A stretch of DNA of 64,000 nucleotides from Quadrisphaera sp. DSM 44207 (GTDB lineage: Bacteria > Actinomycetota > Actinomycetes > Actinomycetales > Quadrisphaeraceae). The stretch covers positions 179,560 through 243,559 of the forward strand of contig NZ_FNKA01000004.1 in NCBI RefSeq assembly GCF_900101335.1, in the 5' to 3' direction. Under the pieces are notes generated by a model. The model was not told the DNA's origin. It ran no database searches and saw only the letters and a list, made by a program, of their open reading frames with translations. Of the stretch, positions 15,498 through 23,378 are shown piece after piece. A program made the translations under genes and the position numbers. Numbering within the stretch: the stretch's first letter is position 1; each line of letters begins with the position of its first letter.

Positions 15498-17048
15498 TCA
15501 CCGCGCCGCTCCCGCCGGCAGCCGGGTGCGCACCCGCCCGTCCGCCACGGCCCACACCTCGTCGGCGAGCGCCGCGGTGAGGTCCGCGTCGTGCGTGGCG
15601 GCCACGACCGCCGCGCCCTCGTCGCGCACCTCGCGCAGGAGCCGCACCAGCTGCGCCCACGTCCGGGCGTCCTGGCCGAAGGTCGGCTCGTCGAGCACGA
15701 GCAGCCGCGGGCGGGTGGCCAGCGCGGTCGCCACCGACAGCCGCCGCTGCTCCCCGCCCGAGAGCGTGAAGGGGTGGGCGCGGGCCAGGTGCTGCAGGTG
15801 CAGCCGCTCGAGCAGGGCGGCGACGCGCGCGGCGACGTCCGCCTCGGGCGCCCCGGCCCGGCGCGGCCCGACCGCGAGCTCCTCGGCGACGGTGCCGGCG
15901 ACGAACTGGTGGCGCGGGTCCTGGAAGACCGACCCGATCCGGGTGACCAGCTGGCGCGCGCGCCACCGCACCGGCTCCTCGCCGGCACCGGCGGCGAGGG
16001 CGGGCGTCGCGCGCACGCGCCCGGACACCGGCGCCACCAGACCGGCCAGGGCGAGCGCGAGCGTCGACTTGCCGGCCCCGTTGGGACCGCGCACGGCCAC
16101 GACCCGGCCCGCCGTCACGCCGGCGTCGACGCCGCTGAGCACGGGAGCGCCGCCCCGGCGTCCCACGGCGACCTCCTCCAGGGCCAGCAGCGGCTCCTCG
16201 GGCGGCGTTGCGCGCACCTGGGCCGGCGAGGCAGCACCCGGCGACGCGGTGGGCCGCAGGGGCGCCGCGGACCTGCCGGGCAGCCACACGCCGGCCGCCG
16301 CCAGCTCGGCGGCGCGCTCGGCCAGCACCCGTTCGGGCGGGCCGTCGGCGAGCGCGCCGCCGCCGGGCGCGAGGACGACGACGCGGTCGACGAGGTCCAG
16401 CCACAGGTCGACCCGGTGCTCGACGAGCAGGCAGCCGCCGCCGGTGGCGCGCAGCTGCTCTCCGACCACCGCGCGCAGGCGGCGGGCGCCGTCCGGGTCG
16501 AGCATCGCGGTCGGCTCGTCGAGCAGCAGCAGGCCGGGGCGCAGCGCCAGCACGCCCGCGAGGGCCAGCCGCTGGCGCTGTCCTCCGGACAGGCGGGACG
16601 TCGGGTGGCGTCGCGGCAGCGGCAGGTCCACGGCCGCCAGCGCGCCGTCCACCCGCGGCCAGATCGCCTCCGGCGGCACGCGGTGGTTCTCCAGGCCGAA
16701 CGCGACGTCGTCCCCCACGCGGGCGAGCACCGTCTGCGCCTGCGGGTCCTGCAGCAGCAGCCCCGTGCGCGCCTCGCCCGCGCGCCCTGCGACGGCGTCC
16801 AGCCGGGCGCGGCCGGCCGGCGCGCCGTCCAGGAGCAGCTGGCCCTCCTGCTCCCCGGAGCCGTCCTCCCCGGCGTCGAGGAGGCCGGCGACGCCCGCGA
16901 GCAGCGTGGACTTGCCGGCACCGCTCGGGCCGAGCAGCAGCACCCGCTCACCGGGCGCGACGTCGAGGTCGAGCCCGCGCACGGCCCACGCCCGCCGCCC
17001 GTTCCAGCGCCAGCCCCAGCCGCGGGCGGCGATGCGCGGCGCGTGCAC
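15498..17048 (-). CDS. ykoD: ECF transporter ATPase, two fused ABC domains (YkoD-like)
   Basis: A 516-residue protein carrying both ATPase subunits of the ECF module. Domain 1 has Walker A GPSGAGKST, signature LSGGQRQRLALA and Walker B LLLLDEPTAMLD. Domain 2 (after ~290) has GPNGAGKST, LSGGEQRRLSVA and LLVLDEPTFGQD. It powers uptake through YkoE/YkoC. The start is uncertain: GTG at 17048 follows the ykoE stop closely, and a CTG overlapping that stop is possible. Confidence 0.9.
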   Translation of the reverse strand: MHAPRIAARGWGWRWNGRRAWAVRGLDLDVAPGERVLLLGPSGAGKSTLLAGVAGLLDAGEDGSGEQEGQLLLDGAPAGRARLDAVAGRAGEARTGLLLQDPQAQTVLARVGDDVAFGLENHRVPPEAIWPRVDGALAAVDLPLPRRHPTSRLSGGQRQRLALAGVLALRPGLLLLDEPTAMLDPDGARRLRAVVGEQLRATGGGCLLVEHRVDLWLDLVDRVVVLAPGGGALADGPPERVLAERAAELAAAGVWLPGRSAAPLRPTASPGAASPAQVRATPPEEPLLALEEVAVGRRGGAPVLSGVDAGVTAGRVVAVRGPNGAGKSTLALALAGLVAPVSGRVRATPALAAGAGEEPVRWRARQLVTRIGSVFQDPRHQFVAGTVAEELAVGPRRAGAPEADVAARVAALLERLHLQHLARAHPFTLSGGEQRRLSVATALATRPRLLVLDEPTFGQDARTWAQLVRLLREVRDEGAAVVAATHDADLTAALADEVWAVADGRVRTRLPAGAAR

Positions 17049-17056
17049 CGCCGGGG

Positions 17057-17857
17057 TCAGACCCGGCTGGCGCCGCGCCCGGAGGCGAGCGGCGCCAGGG
17101 CGCCCGTGGCGGCCAGCGCGCGGGTCAGCGCCCAGGCCCCCGCCCCGGCGACGACCACCCCGGAGACCACGGCGAAGGCGACGTAGACCGCCTTCAGCTC
17201 GGCGGGGAGCTCCGGGTAGTACACGAGGCTGTCGAGGAGGCCGACCACCACGCCCGCACCCGCCCCCGCGGCCAGCGCCGCGGGCAGGCCCCAGCGCCGG
17301 TAGAGCATCAGGGCGAGGACCACCTCGGCGCCGAGGCCCTCGAGCAGGCCGTACCAGACGGTCGCGAAGCCCCACTGGTTGCCCACGAGCGCGCTGAGGA
17401 CGGCGGCGACGAGCTCGGTGTAGACGGCGGCACCGGGACGGCGGACGACGAGGCCGCCGAGCACCCCGGGCAGGAGCCACACGCCGGCGACGAGCGCCGA
17501 CGCGGGCGGGAAGAAGGCGAGGGCCGCGCTCACCGGCCCGTAGGCCGCGACGTTCCACACCACCAGGAGCAGCCCGCCGGCGACACCGAGGACGCTCGCG
17601 ACGACGATGTCGACCACGCGCCAGCGCGGATGGTGCGAGGAGGTCCACCCCGCCAGCCACGACCCGGCGAGGGCGAGGAGGACCGCGAGCGGGACGGTCA
17701 GGTCCGTCTCGAACAGCGTGGGGCGGCCGAGCAGCCCCGACCCGACGGCGGCGGCGAGCAGGAGGCCCGCGGCGGCGAGCGCGAGCGGACGGCGCCCGGT
17801 CGGCACCGGCGCGGTGGCGCCGTCGGCGCCGCGGGTGGAGCGGTGGGTGGTGCTCAT
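17057..17857 (-). CDS. ykoE: ECF transporter substrate-binding membrane protein YkoE (thiamine/HMP)
   Basis: A 266-residue S component predicted to bind thiamine or its hydroxymethylpyrimidine precursor. About six membrane segments follow a 30-residue N-terminal tail. The RWRVVDIVVASVLGVAGGLLLVVWN segment, FFPPASALVAGVWLLPGVLG and NQWGFATVWYGLLEGLGAE are typical of the YkoE family. GGAGGAGGACC precedes the ATG. The TPP riboswitch in its leader supports a vitamin B1 role. Confidence 0.9.
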   Translation of the reverse strand: MSTTHRSTRGADGATAPVPTGRRPLALAAAGLLLAAAVGSGLLGRPTLFETDLTVPLAVLLALAGSWLAGWTSSHHPRWRVVDIVVASVLGVAGGLLLVVWNVAAYGPVSAALAFFPPASALVAGVWLLPGVLGGLVVRRPGAAVYTELVAAVLSALVGNQWGFATVWYGLLEGLGAEVVLALMLYRRWGLPAALAAGAGAGVVVGLLDSLVYYPELPAELKAVYVAFAVVSGVVVAGAGAWALTRALAATGALAPLASGRGASRV

Positions 17858-17890
17858 GGTGGTCCTCCTCCGTCGGTGGAAGGAGGGGAT

Positions 17891-17922
17891 GCCGCGCGCC
17901 CGCCCCCAGGCGGGTGCGCGGC
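17891..17922 (-). promoter_or_regulatory. Expression-platform hairpin of the TPP riboswitch
   Basis: GCCGCGC (17891-17897) and GCGCGGC (17916-17922) close a GC-rich stem between the riboswitch aptamer and the ykoE ribosome site. It is a candidate terminator or sequester helix formed when TPP is bound. Confidence 0.5.
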
Positions 17923-17930
17923 CGAGATGC

Positions 17931-18018
17931 CCGACTCCCTACGCCGGTGTGACCCGGATCAGGTTCGAGGGTCTGCGGTCGCCCGCACTCTCAGCGCCCT
18001 GGTGGCGCTCCCCTGTCG
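17931..18018 (-). ncRNA. TPP riboswitch (THI element)
   Basis: Read on the minus strand, the leader of ykoE holds the conserved THI-box parts in order: GACAGGGGAGC, GCTGAGAG (CTGAGA at 17994-17989), GACCCTCGAACCTGATC (ACCTGATC at 17964-17957), CGGGTCACACCGGCGTAGGGA. This binds thiamine pyrophosphate and turns down the ykoE operon when the vitamin is plentiful. Confidence 0.95.
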
Positions 18019-18136
18019 TTCACCGCGCATCGTACTGCGGCCGGACGGGGGTGCTCAGGTGGCCCCGCGTCCCCGGGAGCGGCAGGGTGGCGCCGGGCCC
18101 GCGCGGTCGGCGCGGACGGCGCGAGAGGAGCAGGCG

Positions 18137-18415
18137 GTGGGCGGTCTGGTGTGGAGCGTGATGTCGCTGGGGTCGAAGGTCGTCGGCCGGTCGGTCACGA
18201 ACACGGCGGCGAGCCGCGTCTGGAAGGCCGCCACGCGCCGCAACCCCCCGATGAACCCGATGAGCCCGGCGACGTCGTGGGGCGAGGCGACGGCGTGGTC
18301 GATGGTCACGGGCGCGATCAGCGGCTTCGTCGTCATGCTCCTGACGCGGCAGGCGGCGAAGTTCTACCGGACGTCCGCAGGCCACCTGCCCCGCAAGGTC
18401 GCCCAGGACGGCTGA
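18137..18415 (+). CDS. DUF4235 family membrane protein
   Basis: A 92-residue small membrane protein. It begins VGGLVWSVMSLGSKVVGRSVTNTAASRVWKAATRRNPP and continues SWGEATAWSMVTGAISGFVVMLLTRQAAKFYRTSAGHLP, matching DUF4235 as I remember it, with two membrane helices. Function is unknown. The GTG at 18137 follows AGAGGAG at good spacing. It is divergent from the ykoE operon. Confidence 0.82.
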   Translation: MGGLVWSVMSLGSKVVGRSVTNTAASRVWKAATRRNPPMNPMSPATSWGEATAWSMVTGAISGFVVMLLTRQAAKFYRTSAGHLPRKVAQDG

Positions 18416-18489
18416 CGCCGACCGCCGCCGGCGCGGCCGCACGGGTGCTCGGGCGCCCCGACCGGCCGCGGGCGTGGCACCCTCGGGGG

Positions 18490-18636
18490 GTGCTGCTCAG
18501 CTCGCTGCGCGAACCCGGGACGGGGCGCCCCTCGCCGCTGGCCAAGCTCCTGGCCGTGCTCGTCGTCGCGGGCATGCTCGCCTCGATCTCGCCCGTGCTG
18601 GTGCCCGTGCTGCGCTGGTTCGCCGCCCCCTTCTGA
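18490..18636 (+). CDS. Possible 48-aa single-span membrane protein
   Basis: A short frame starting GTG with a Pro/Gly-rich head (REPGTGRPSPLAKL), then one hydrophobic span (LLAVLVVAGMLASISPVLVPVLRWFA) and a stop. The preceding base run CGGGGG is a weak ribosome site. It may be a genuine small membrane protein or the remnant of the first segment of a larger one. Confidence 0.45.
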   Translation: MLLSSLREPGTGRPSPLAKLLAVLVVAGMLASISPVLVPVLRWFAAPF

Positions 18637-18693
18637 GCCGGCGCAGCCCTCCGGCCTGAACATCGACAGGCCGTGAGCACTCGTCGCTCTCTG

Positions 18694-18699
18694 TAGACT
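18694..18699 (+). promoter_or_regulatory. Possible -10 element of the secreted-protein/sortase operon
   Basis: TGTAGACT gives an extended -10 (TG plus TAGACT-like) 44 bp upstream of the ATG at 18743. No good -35 is seen, which is common for extended -10 promoters. Confidence 0.35.
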
Positions 18700-18742
18700 C
18701 TTCGCGCGGCTGCCGTCGGGGCGCCCGCTCGAGGAGGGCCCG

Positions 18743-20041
18743 ATGCACCGCACCGCCGTGGCCCCGGCCTGCGCGGTCCTCGCCCTCGCCGCCGGCCTCG
18801 CGCTCGCCGCTCCCGCGGCCGCCGCTCCCGGCGCCGCGACCACCGCGAGCGCGACCACCGCCGGCCCTCCCCCTGCCGCCGCGCGCGTCGTCCTCGACCC
18901 GGCGCAGGTGTCGGTGCGCCTCGTGCTGGACGACGCCCGGACGGCGCCCGCTCCGAGCGGGGACGCCGCCCGCGGCGCGCAGGCGGCGCCCGCGGCCCCC
19001 GGCGCGCGGCTGAGCATCGACCTGCCCGACGTGGTCGACGCCTCGGACGCGCGGGCCGCGCTGCGCGTGGACGGCGCCGAGCGGGCGGTGCCGGTGGAGC
19101 TCTCGCTGCACGACGGGCGCCTGCACCTGGAGCTGCCCTCCGCCGACGAGCTCGACCAACGCGGGAGCGACCGCGGCGAGGACGCCGCGGCGCTCGCGCA
19201 GGGCGGGGCGGCCCCCGCCGACCAGCTCGGGGCGGCCCTCGGGCAGGGCGGGGCCGGCGCACCGGTCGTGCTCGAGCTCGACGGGCTGGCCCTGGACGAC
19301 GCCCCGCCGGGGTACCGCGTCGAGCCCGCCGCGGCCCTGCCCCTCCGCCTCGCCGAGGACGCACCCGCGTCGGTCGAGCTCGGCCTCGGCGTCGCCGCCA
19401 CCGCCGACGTCGGTGCGGCCGGGGCCGGTGGCGGGGCCGCTGACGCGCCCGGTGGCGGCGTGGCGGCGGGCGCGGACGTCGAGGTCGAGCTGCCCGCCAC
19501 CTCGGCGCTCGGGCTCCTCGGGCACGAGGCGCTCGGTGCGCCCCCCGCCTCGCGCGGCGCCCCCGCGGAGGCGCCCTTCGTGCTGCGGGCGCTGGACCCT
19601 CGGGGCAGGCCCGTGGCCGGCGCGCCCGCTGTGCAGCCGGACGCCGCGACCTCCGGCGACGGCCGCCGCGCGAGGGTCGAGCTGCCGGCGGACCTGCCGG
19701 CCGGCTCCTGGGCGCTGACCGCCGTGCTCGTCGCCGAGGACGTCCCCGCCCGCACCGTCGTCACCGCGCGCCTGCAGGTGCGGGCGGCGGAGGCCGCGGT
19801 CGAGGTCGCGGCCGAGGCGGCGACGGCGACCTCGACGTCGGGAACCGCGACGGACGCCGCGACGCCGTCCCCGACCGCGCGCCGCCTGAACCCCGGCCTC
19901 AGCTCCGCCACCGGGGTCGAGGAGCCGACCGCACCGGGGTCGGCCACCGGTCGGGCCCTCGTCGGGGCGGGTGCGCTCGCCGCCGCCGGCGCCCTGGCCG
20001 CCGCCGCCCTGCGCCCGGCCCGCCGACGGACGGAGGGCTGA
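18743..20041 (+). CDS. Secreted, membrane-anchored surface protein of unknown function
   Basis: A 432-residue Ala/Gly-rich protein with a signal peptide (APACAVLALAAGLALAAPAAAAP) and a C-terminal hydrophobic span (ALVGAGALAAAGALAAAAL) ending in Arg-rich PARRRTEG. This is the layout of a sortase substrate, but no LPxTG or LAxTG is visible. The sequence before the span is TGVEEPTAPGSATG. Long beta-rich segments alternate with Ala/Gly linkers. GAGGAGGGCCCG precedes the ATG. The sortase gene begins 1 bp after its stop, so the two probably work together. Confidence 0.75.
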   Translation: MHRTAVAPACAVLALAAGLALAAPAAAAPGAATTASATTAGPPPAAARVVLDPAQVSVRLVLDDARTAPAPSGDAARGAQAAPAAPGARLSIDLPDVVDASDARAALRVDGAERAVPVELSLHDGRLHLELPSADELDQRGSDRGEDAAALAQGGAAPADQLGAALGQGGAGAPVVLELDGLALDDAPPGYRVEPAAALPLRLAEDAPASVELGLGVAATADVGAAGAGGGAADAPGGGVAAGADVEVELPATSALGLLGHEALGAPPASRGAPAEAPFVLRALDPRGRPVAGAPAVQPDAATSGDGRRARVELPADLPAGSWALTAVLVAEDVPARTVVTARLQVRAAEAAVEVAAEAATATSTSGTATDAATPSPTARRLNPGLSSATGVEEPTAPGSATGRALVGAGALAAAGALAAAALRPARRRTEG

Positions 20042-20042
20042 C

Positions 20043-20738
20043 GTGCCCGCGCCCTCCCTGCACCGGCGCTCCGCGGGCCTGCCCACGCTGCGGACGACGG
20101 CCCTGGCCGGCGCCGTGGTCCTGGCCGCCTCCGGCGCCGTCACCCTGGGCACCGCGATCGCCAGCCGCGACGGCGCCGGCACGACCGCTCTGCCCGCCCT
20201 GCCCCCGGCCGCCGCCGACGAGGTGCTCGCGGTCCCCGGCGCCGCGCAGCCCGCGCGCGCCGCTCCCGGCCCGGTCGGCTCCTCCGTGCGCCTGCAGGTG
20301 CCCGAGGTCGGCCTCGACGTCCCGGTGCTGCCGCTCGCGCCCGCGGACGGCGCGCTGAACCCGCCGACGATCGGCGAGGCGTACTGGGTGCAGCCCTACG
20401 GCGACCCGGTCGGGGACGCCGAGCAGGCCGACAACACCCTGTACATCGCCGCCCACTCCTCCAGCGGCGGCGGCGCCGCCTTCGACCCGCTGCTGGACCG
20501 CCGGCGCCAGCGCGGCGCGCTCGAGCCCGGCGACGTCGTCACCGTGCGCACCCCGCAGGGTTCGGTCGACTACACCGTGCAGCGCACGCAGCGGTACGCC
20601 ACGGACGAGCTGGCCGGCGCCGAGGAGGTCTGGGAGGCCTCCCCCGGCCGCCTCGTGCTCATCACCTGCTTCCAGCGCGGCGACGGGCGGCCGTCGACGG
20701 AGAACCTCGTCGTCGTCGCCGGGTCCTCGGGCGCCTGA
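20043..20738 (+). CDS. Class F-like sortase
   Basis: A 231-residue membrane-anchored transpeptidase with an N-terminal hydrophobic helix (ALAGAVVLAASGAVTLGTAI). The catalytic domain (~75-225) has His in LYIAAHSSSGG, Cys in LVLITCFQRGDG and the C-terminal TENLVVVA. An Arg in FQRGDG is the likeliest third residue. VRLQVPEVGLDVPVLPL and EAYWVQPYGDPV are typical of actinobacterial class F enzymes. The GTG at 20043 has GGAGGG upstream. A start at 19971 inside the preceding gene is rejected. Confidence 0.88.
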   Translation: MPAPSLHRRSAGLPTLRTTALAGAVVLAASGAVTLGTAIASRDGAGTTALPALPPAAADEVLAVPGAAQPARAAPGPVGSSVRLQVPEVGLDVPVLPLAPADGALNPPTIGEAYWVQPYGDPVGDAEQADNTLYIAAHSSSGGGAAFDPLLDRRRQRGALEPGDVVTVRTPQGSVDYTVQRTQRYATDELAGAEEVWEASPGRLVLITCFQRGDGRPSTENLVVVAGSSGA

Positions 20739-20760
20739 GCGGTCCTCGGGCGCTGGGCGC

Positions 20761-21777
20761 TCAGCGGACCGGGAAGCCCTCGGCGTCCACCACGAGGCCC
20801 CCGCACGCCTCCGCCAGCGCGGCCGCCAGGCGCTCGACCACCGCGGCCGCCTCCGCGCGCGCCCGGCAGAACTCCTCCGCCGGGTGCTCGGTCTCGGCCT
20901 CGTGCTCCTCCGCCGGCCACCACACGACCCGGTAGCTGACGGCGGAGGCGGCCCACGGCTGCGCGGCCACCGAGGGCGGCAGCTCCTCCGCGCCGCCCAC
21001 GAGCACCTCCACCACGCCCTCCTCCGCATCCGCCTCCTCCGGGCCCATCCGGACGACGAGGGCGTAGGCGTCGAGCGCGTCCGGCTCGGCCATCGCCGCG
21101 GCGTCGCGGCGGTCCGCGGCCAGGTGCAGGCCCTCGCGCTGGGCGTCGGTCAGGCCCACCCCGGCGCCGGGCGCCTCCAGCGCCCGCACCGCCGAGAAGC
21201 TCAGTCCCTGCCACACCTGGCCGTCCATGGCGAGCTCCGCCGACGGCACGGCGGCGGCCGCCGCCTCCAGCGCCGCCTCGGGGGGCAGCCAGTAGCGGCT
21301 GTGGACGGTGCGGTCGATCCACGCGTCGCGGTCGGGCTGCAGCAGCGCACCCGACGGCGCGACCCGCACGGCGCCGCCCAGGCGGCGGGCCAGGGCGAGG
21401 CCCAGCTCGACGGCCCGCCGCTCGTCGTCCACGGGCAGCCCGTCGGGGAAGGCGCGGTGCAGCCCGTCCCGGTCCGTGGCCCCGGGCAGGGGCGGGGTGC
21501 CGCGCTCGCGCGGGCAGGTCAGCGCCCACGCGGTGCGCCACGGCGGCGGCACGGCCGCGGTCGCCGCCGCTCCGGCGTCCAGCCGCAGCGGGCCCCGCAG
21601 CGCGGCGTAGCGGCCCGTGCGCAGCACCACCACGTCGCCCTCGTCCTCCCGCGCGGCGCCCGGGGAGCGCTGCAGCACCAGGTCGGCGACGGCGTCCGGC
21701 GCCGTGCCGTCGGGCAGCAGCAGCAGGTGCGCCTGCGCCAGGGCCCGCCCGGCCTCCCGCCCGCTCACGTCGCCCAC
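20761..21777 (-). CDS. Uncharacterised actinobacterial protein (338 aa)
   Basis: I recognise no family. The protein is soluble, acidic and Ala-rich, without signal or membrane segment. Fixed-looking stretches include RTAWALTCPRERGTPP, GGAVRVAPSGALLQPDRDAWIDRTVHSRYWLPPE and VSYRVVWWPAEEHEAETEHPAEEFCRARAEA. The GTG follows AGGGGGCC that overlaps the dcd stop, so it is translated right behind dcd. Confidence 0.7.
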   Translation of the reverse strand: MGDVSGREAGRALAQAHLLLLPDGTAPDAVADLVLQRSPGAAREDEGDVVVLRTGRYAALRGPLRLDAGAAATAAVPPPWRTAWALTCPRERGTPPLPGATDRDGLHRAFPDGLPVDDERRAVELGLALARRLGGAVRVAPSGALLQPDRDAWIDRTVHSRYWLPPEAALEAAAAAVPSAELAMDGQVWQGLSFSAVRALEAPGAGVGLTDAQREGLHLAADRRDAAAMAEPDALDAYALVVRMGPEEADAEEGVVEVLVGGAEELPPSVAAQPWAASAVSYRVVWWPAEEHEAETEHPAEEFCRARAEAAAVVERLAAALAEACGGLVVDAEGFPVR

Positions 21778-21786
21778 GACGGCCCC

Positions 21787-22365
21787 CTACGAGACCCGGG
21801 TGCGGGAGAAGGACAGGTGCGAGCGGCTCGCCGTCGGGCCGCGCTGGCCCTGGTAGCGCGAGCCGTAGCGGGCGCTGCCGTAGGGGTGCTCGGCCGGGCT
21901 GGTGAGCCGGAAGAAGCACAGCTGCCCGATCTTCATGCCGGGCCACAGGCTGATCGGCAGGGTCGCCACGTTCGACAGCTCCAGCGTCACGTGCCCGGAG
22001 AAGCCCGGGTCGATGAACCCCGCCGTCGAGTGCGTGAGCAGCCCGAGCCTGCCGAGGCTCGACTTGCCCTCCAGCCTCGCGGCCAGGTCGTCGGGCAGGG
22101 TCACCTGCTCGAACGTCGAGCCCAGGACGAACTCGCCCGGGTGGAGCATGAACGGCTCGTCCGCGGCGACCTCCACGGGCCGCGTCAGCTCCGGCTGGTC
22201 CTGCGCCGGGTCGATGAGCGCGTACTTGTGGTTGTCGAAGAGCCGGAAGAAGCGGTCGAGCCGCACGTCCACGCTGGACGGCTGCACCATCGCCTCGTCG
22301 TGCGGGTCGAGCACGACGCGCTCGGCGGCCAGCTCGGCGCGGATGTCGCGGTCGGAGAGCAGCAC
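21787..22365 (-). CDS. dcd: dCTP deaminase (dUMP-forming type)
   Basis: A 192-residue enzyme converting dCTP to dUTP, and in this actinobacterial class on to dUMP, feeding dTMP synthesis. Motifs: [12 protein letters not shown] at the N-terminus, [33 protein letters not shown], the active-site [35 protein letters not shown] (Glu in TLELSN), and the C-terminal [16 protein letters not shown]. The GTG at 22365 gives the family's usual length. Confidence 0.95.
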   Translation of the reverse strand: MLLSDRDIRAELAAERVVLDPHDEAMVQPSSVDVRLDRFFRLFDNHKYALIDPAQDQPELTRPVEVAADEPFMLHPGEFVLGSTFEQVTLPDDLAARLEGKSSLGRLGLLTHSTAGFIDPGFSGHVTLELSNVATLPISLWPGMKIGQLCFFRLTSPAEHPYGSARYGSRYQGQRGPTASRSHLSFSRTRVS

Positions 22366-22468
22366 GGGATCACCGTAGTGGTGCCGCGGCCGCGGGACGC
22401 CGACGCGATGGCCGGTCGCCGCGGCGGCCTGGGTATGCTGCTGCGCGGGTGCTCGCCCCAGCACCCGT

Positions 22469-22539
22469 GCGGGTGTAGTTCAGTGGCAGAACTTCAGCTT
22501 CCCAAGCTGATAGCGCGGGTTCGATTCCCGTCACCCGCT
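22469..22539 (+). tRNA. tRNA-Gly (anticodon CCC)
   Basis: Acceptor arms GCGGGTG (22469-22475) and CACCCGC (22532-22538) pair. The D stem is GTTC/GAAC. The anticodon stem AGC/GCT closes the loop TTCCCAA, giving CCC. The T arm is GCGGGTTCGATTCCCGT. The 3' CCA is not encoded. Confidence 0.95.
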
Positions 22540-22549
22540 CCCAGCGCCC

Positions 22550-23290
22550 TCAGACGACGTCGCCGAAGTCGCCCCCGAAGTCACCGCCGCCGAAGTCGCC
22601 CGCGCTGCCGAGGTCGCCGACGTAGTCACCGCCCCCGCCGGCGTCCGCGGCGTCGGTGTAGTCGCCGCCGTAGTCGCCGCCCTCGCCCCCGAGGTCGCCC
22701 CCGTCGCCGGCGAGGTCCTGGCCGGAGTCGTCGAAGTCGAACATCGCGTCGGCGATGGCCGTCCCGACGAAGGCGCCCGCGATGCTCGTCAGCAGGCTCC
22801 CGGCGATCAGCCCACCCATGCCGATCCCGCCGCCCATGCCCGTGCCGCCGCGGCTGAAGCTGCGCTCCAGCGTGCCGGGCGAGCGCATCTCGGCGCGCGT
22901 CGCCATGCGGGCGAGCGCGCGCGGGTCGTCGCTGGTGGTGCGCTCGTGCGGCGGGACCTGCGAGCTCAGCTCGGCCAGCACCTGGCGGCGCTGCTCCGGG
23001 GTCAGCTGCGCGAAGGCCTCGGCGTGGGCCTGCTCGATCTGCTCGGGCGGGGCGGTGCGCAGCAGGTAGCGGTAGCGCTCGATGGCCTGCTGGTCGCTCG
23101 AGGCGCCACGGCCCCCGGCGGGCGGCTGACCGTGCCCCGGGACCGGCGCCCCGTAGCCCTGCGGGGGCGCGTAGCCCCGCCCGTGGCCCTGCGGGGGCGC
23201 GTAGCCCTGCCCGTAGCCCTGGCCGTCGTCCTGCCCGTGGCCCTGGGCGGTGCTCCGCCTGCGCCCGAAGAGCCTGTCCAGGAGTCCCAT
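22550..23290 (-). CDS. Gly/Asp-rich low-complexity protein with a central glycine-zipper segment
   Basis: A 246-residue protein of unknown function. The N-terminus is MGLLDRLFGRRR, then a Gly/Gln/Tyr-rich repeat region (residues ~17-60). A conserved helical core follows (AIERYRYLLRTAPPEQIEQAHAEAFAQLTPEQRRQVLAEL). A Gly-rich hydrophobic stretch (GMGGGIGMGGLIAGSLLTSIAGAFVGTAIAD) could insert in the membrane. The C-terminal tail repeats GGDF/GGDY/DLG and is very acidic. The start ATG is clear. It is divergent from the BrkB gene. Confidence 0.78.
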   Translation of the reverse strand: MGLLDRLFGRRRSTAQGHGQDDGQGYGQGYAPPQGHGRGYAPPQGYGAPVPGHGQPPAGGRGASSDQQAIERYRYLLRTAPPEQIEQAHAEAFAQLTPEQRRQVLAELSSQVPPHERTTSDDPRALARMATRAEMRSPGTLERSFSRGGTGMGGGIGMGGLIAGSLLTSIAGAFVGTAIADAMFDFDDSGQDLAGDGGDLGGEGGDYGGDYTDAADAGGGGDYVGDLGSAGDFGGGDFGGDFGDVV

Positions 23291-23378
23291 GACGCCGTCC
23301 TCATCGGTTCCGGGCGTGGCCGATCGGCCACGCCGCTCCAGCGGTTAGCATCGCCCCCTACCCGGGTACCGTCGGATC

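Noticed and set aside
18055..18336. Minus-strand 93-residue frame
   Set aside because: It is antisense to the DUF4235 gene, whose plus-strand protein has clear membrane helices.
22469..22539. tRNA-Gly as an integration site for a mobile element
   Set aside because: No integrase, direct repeat of the tRNA 3' end or foreign-looking block follows; flanking genes are ordinary chromosomal genes.
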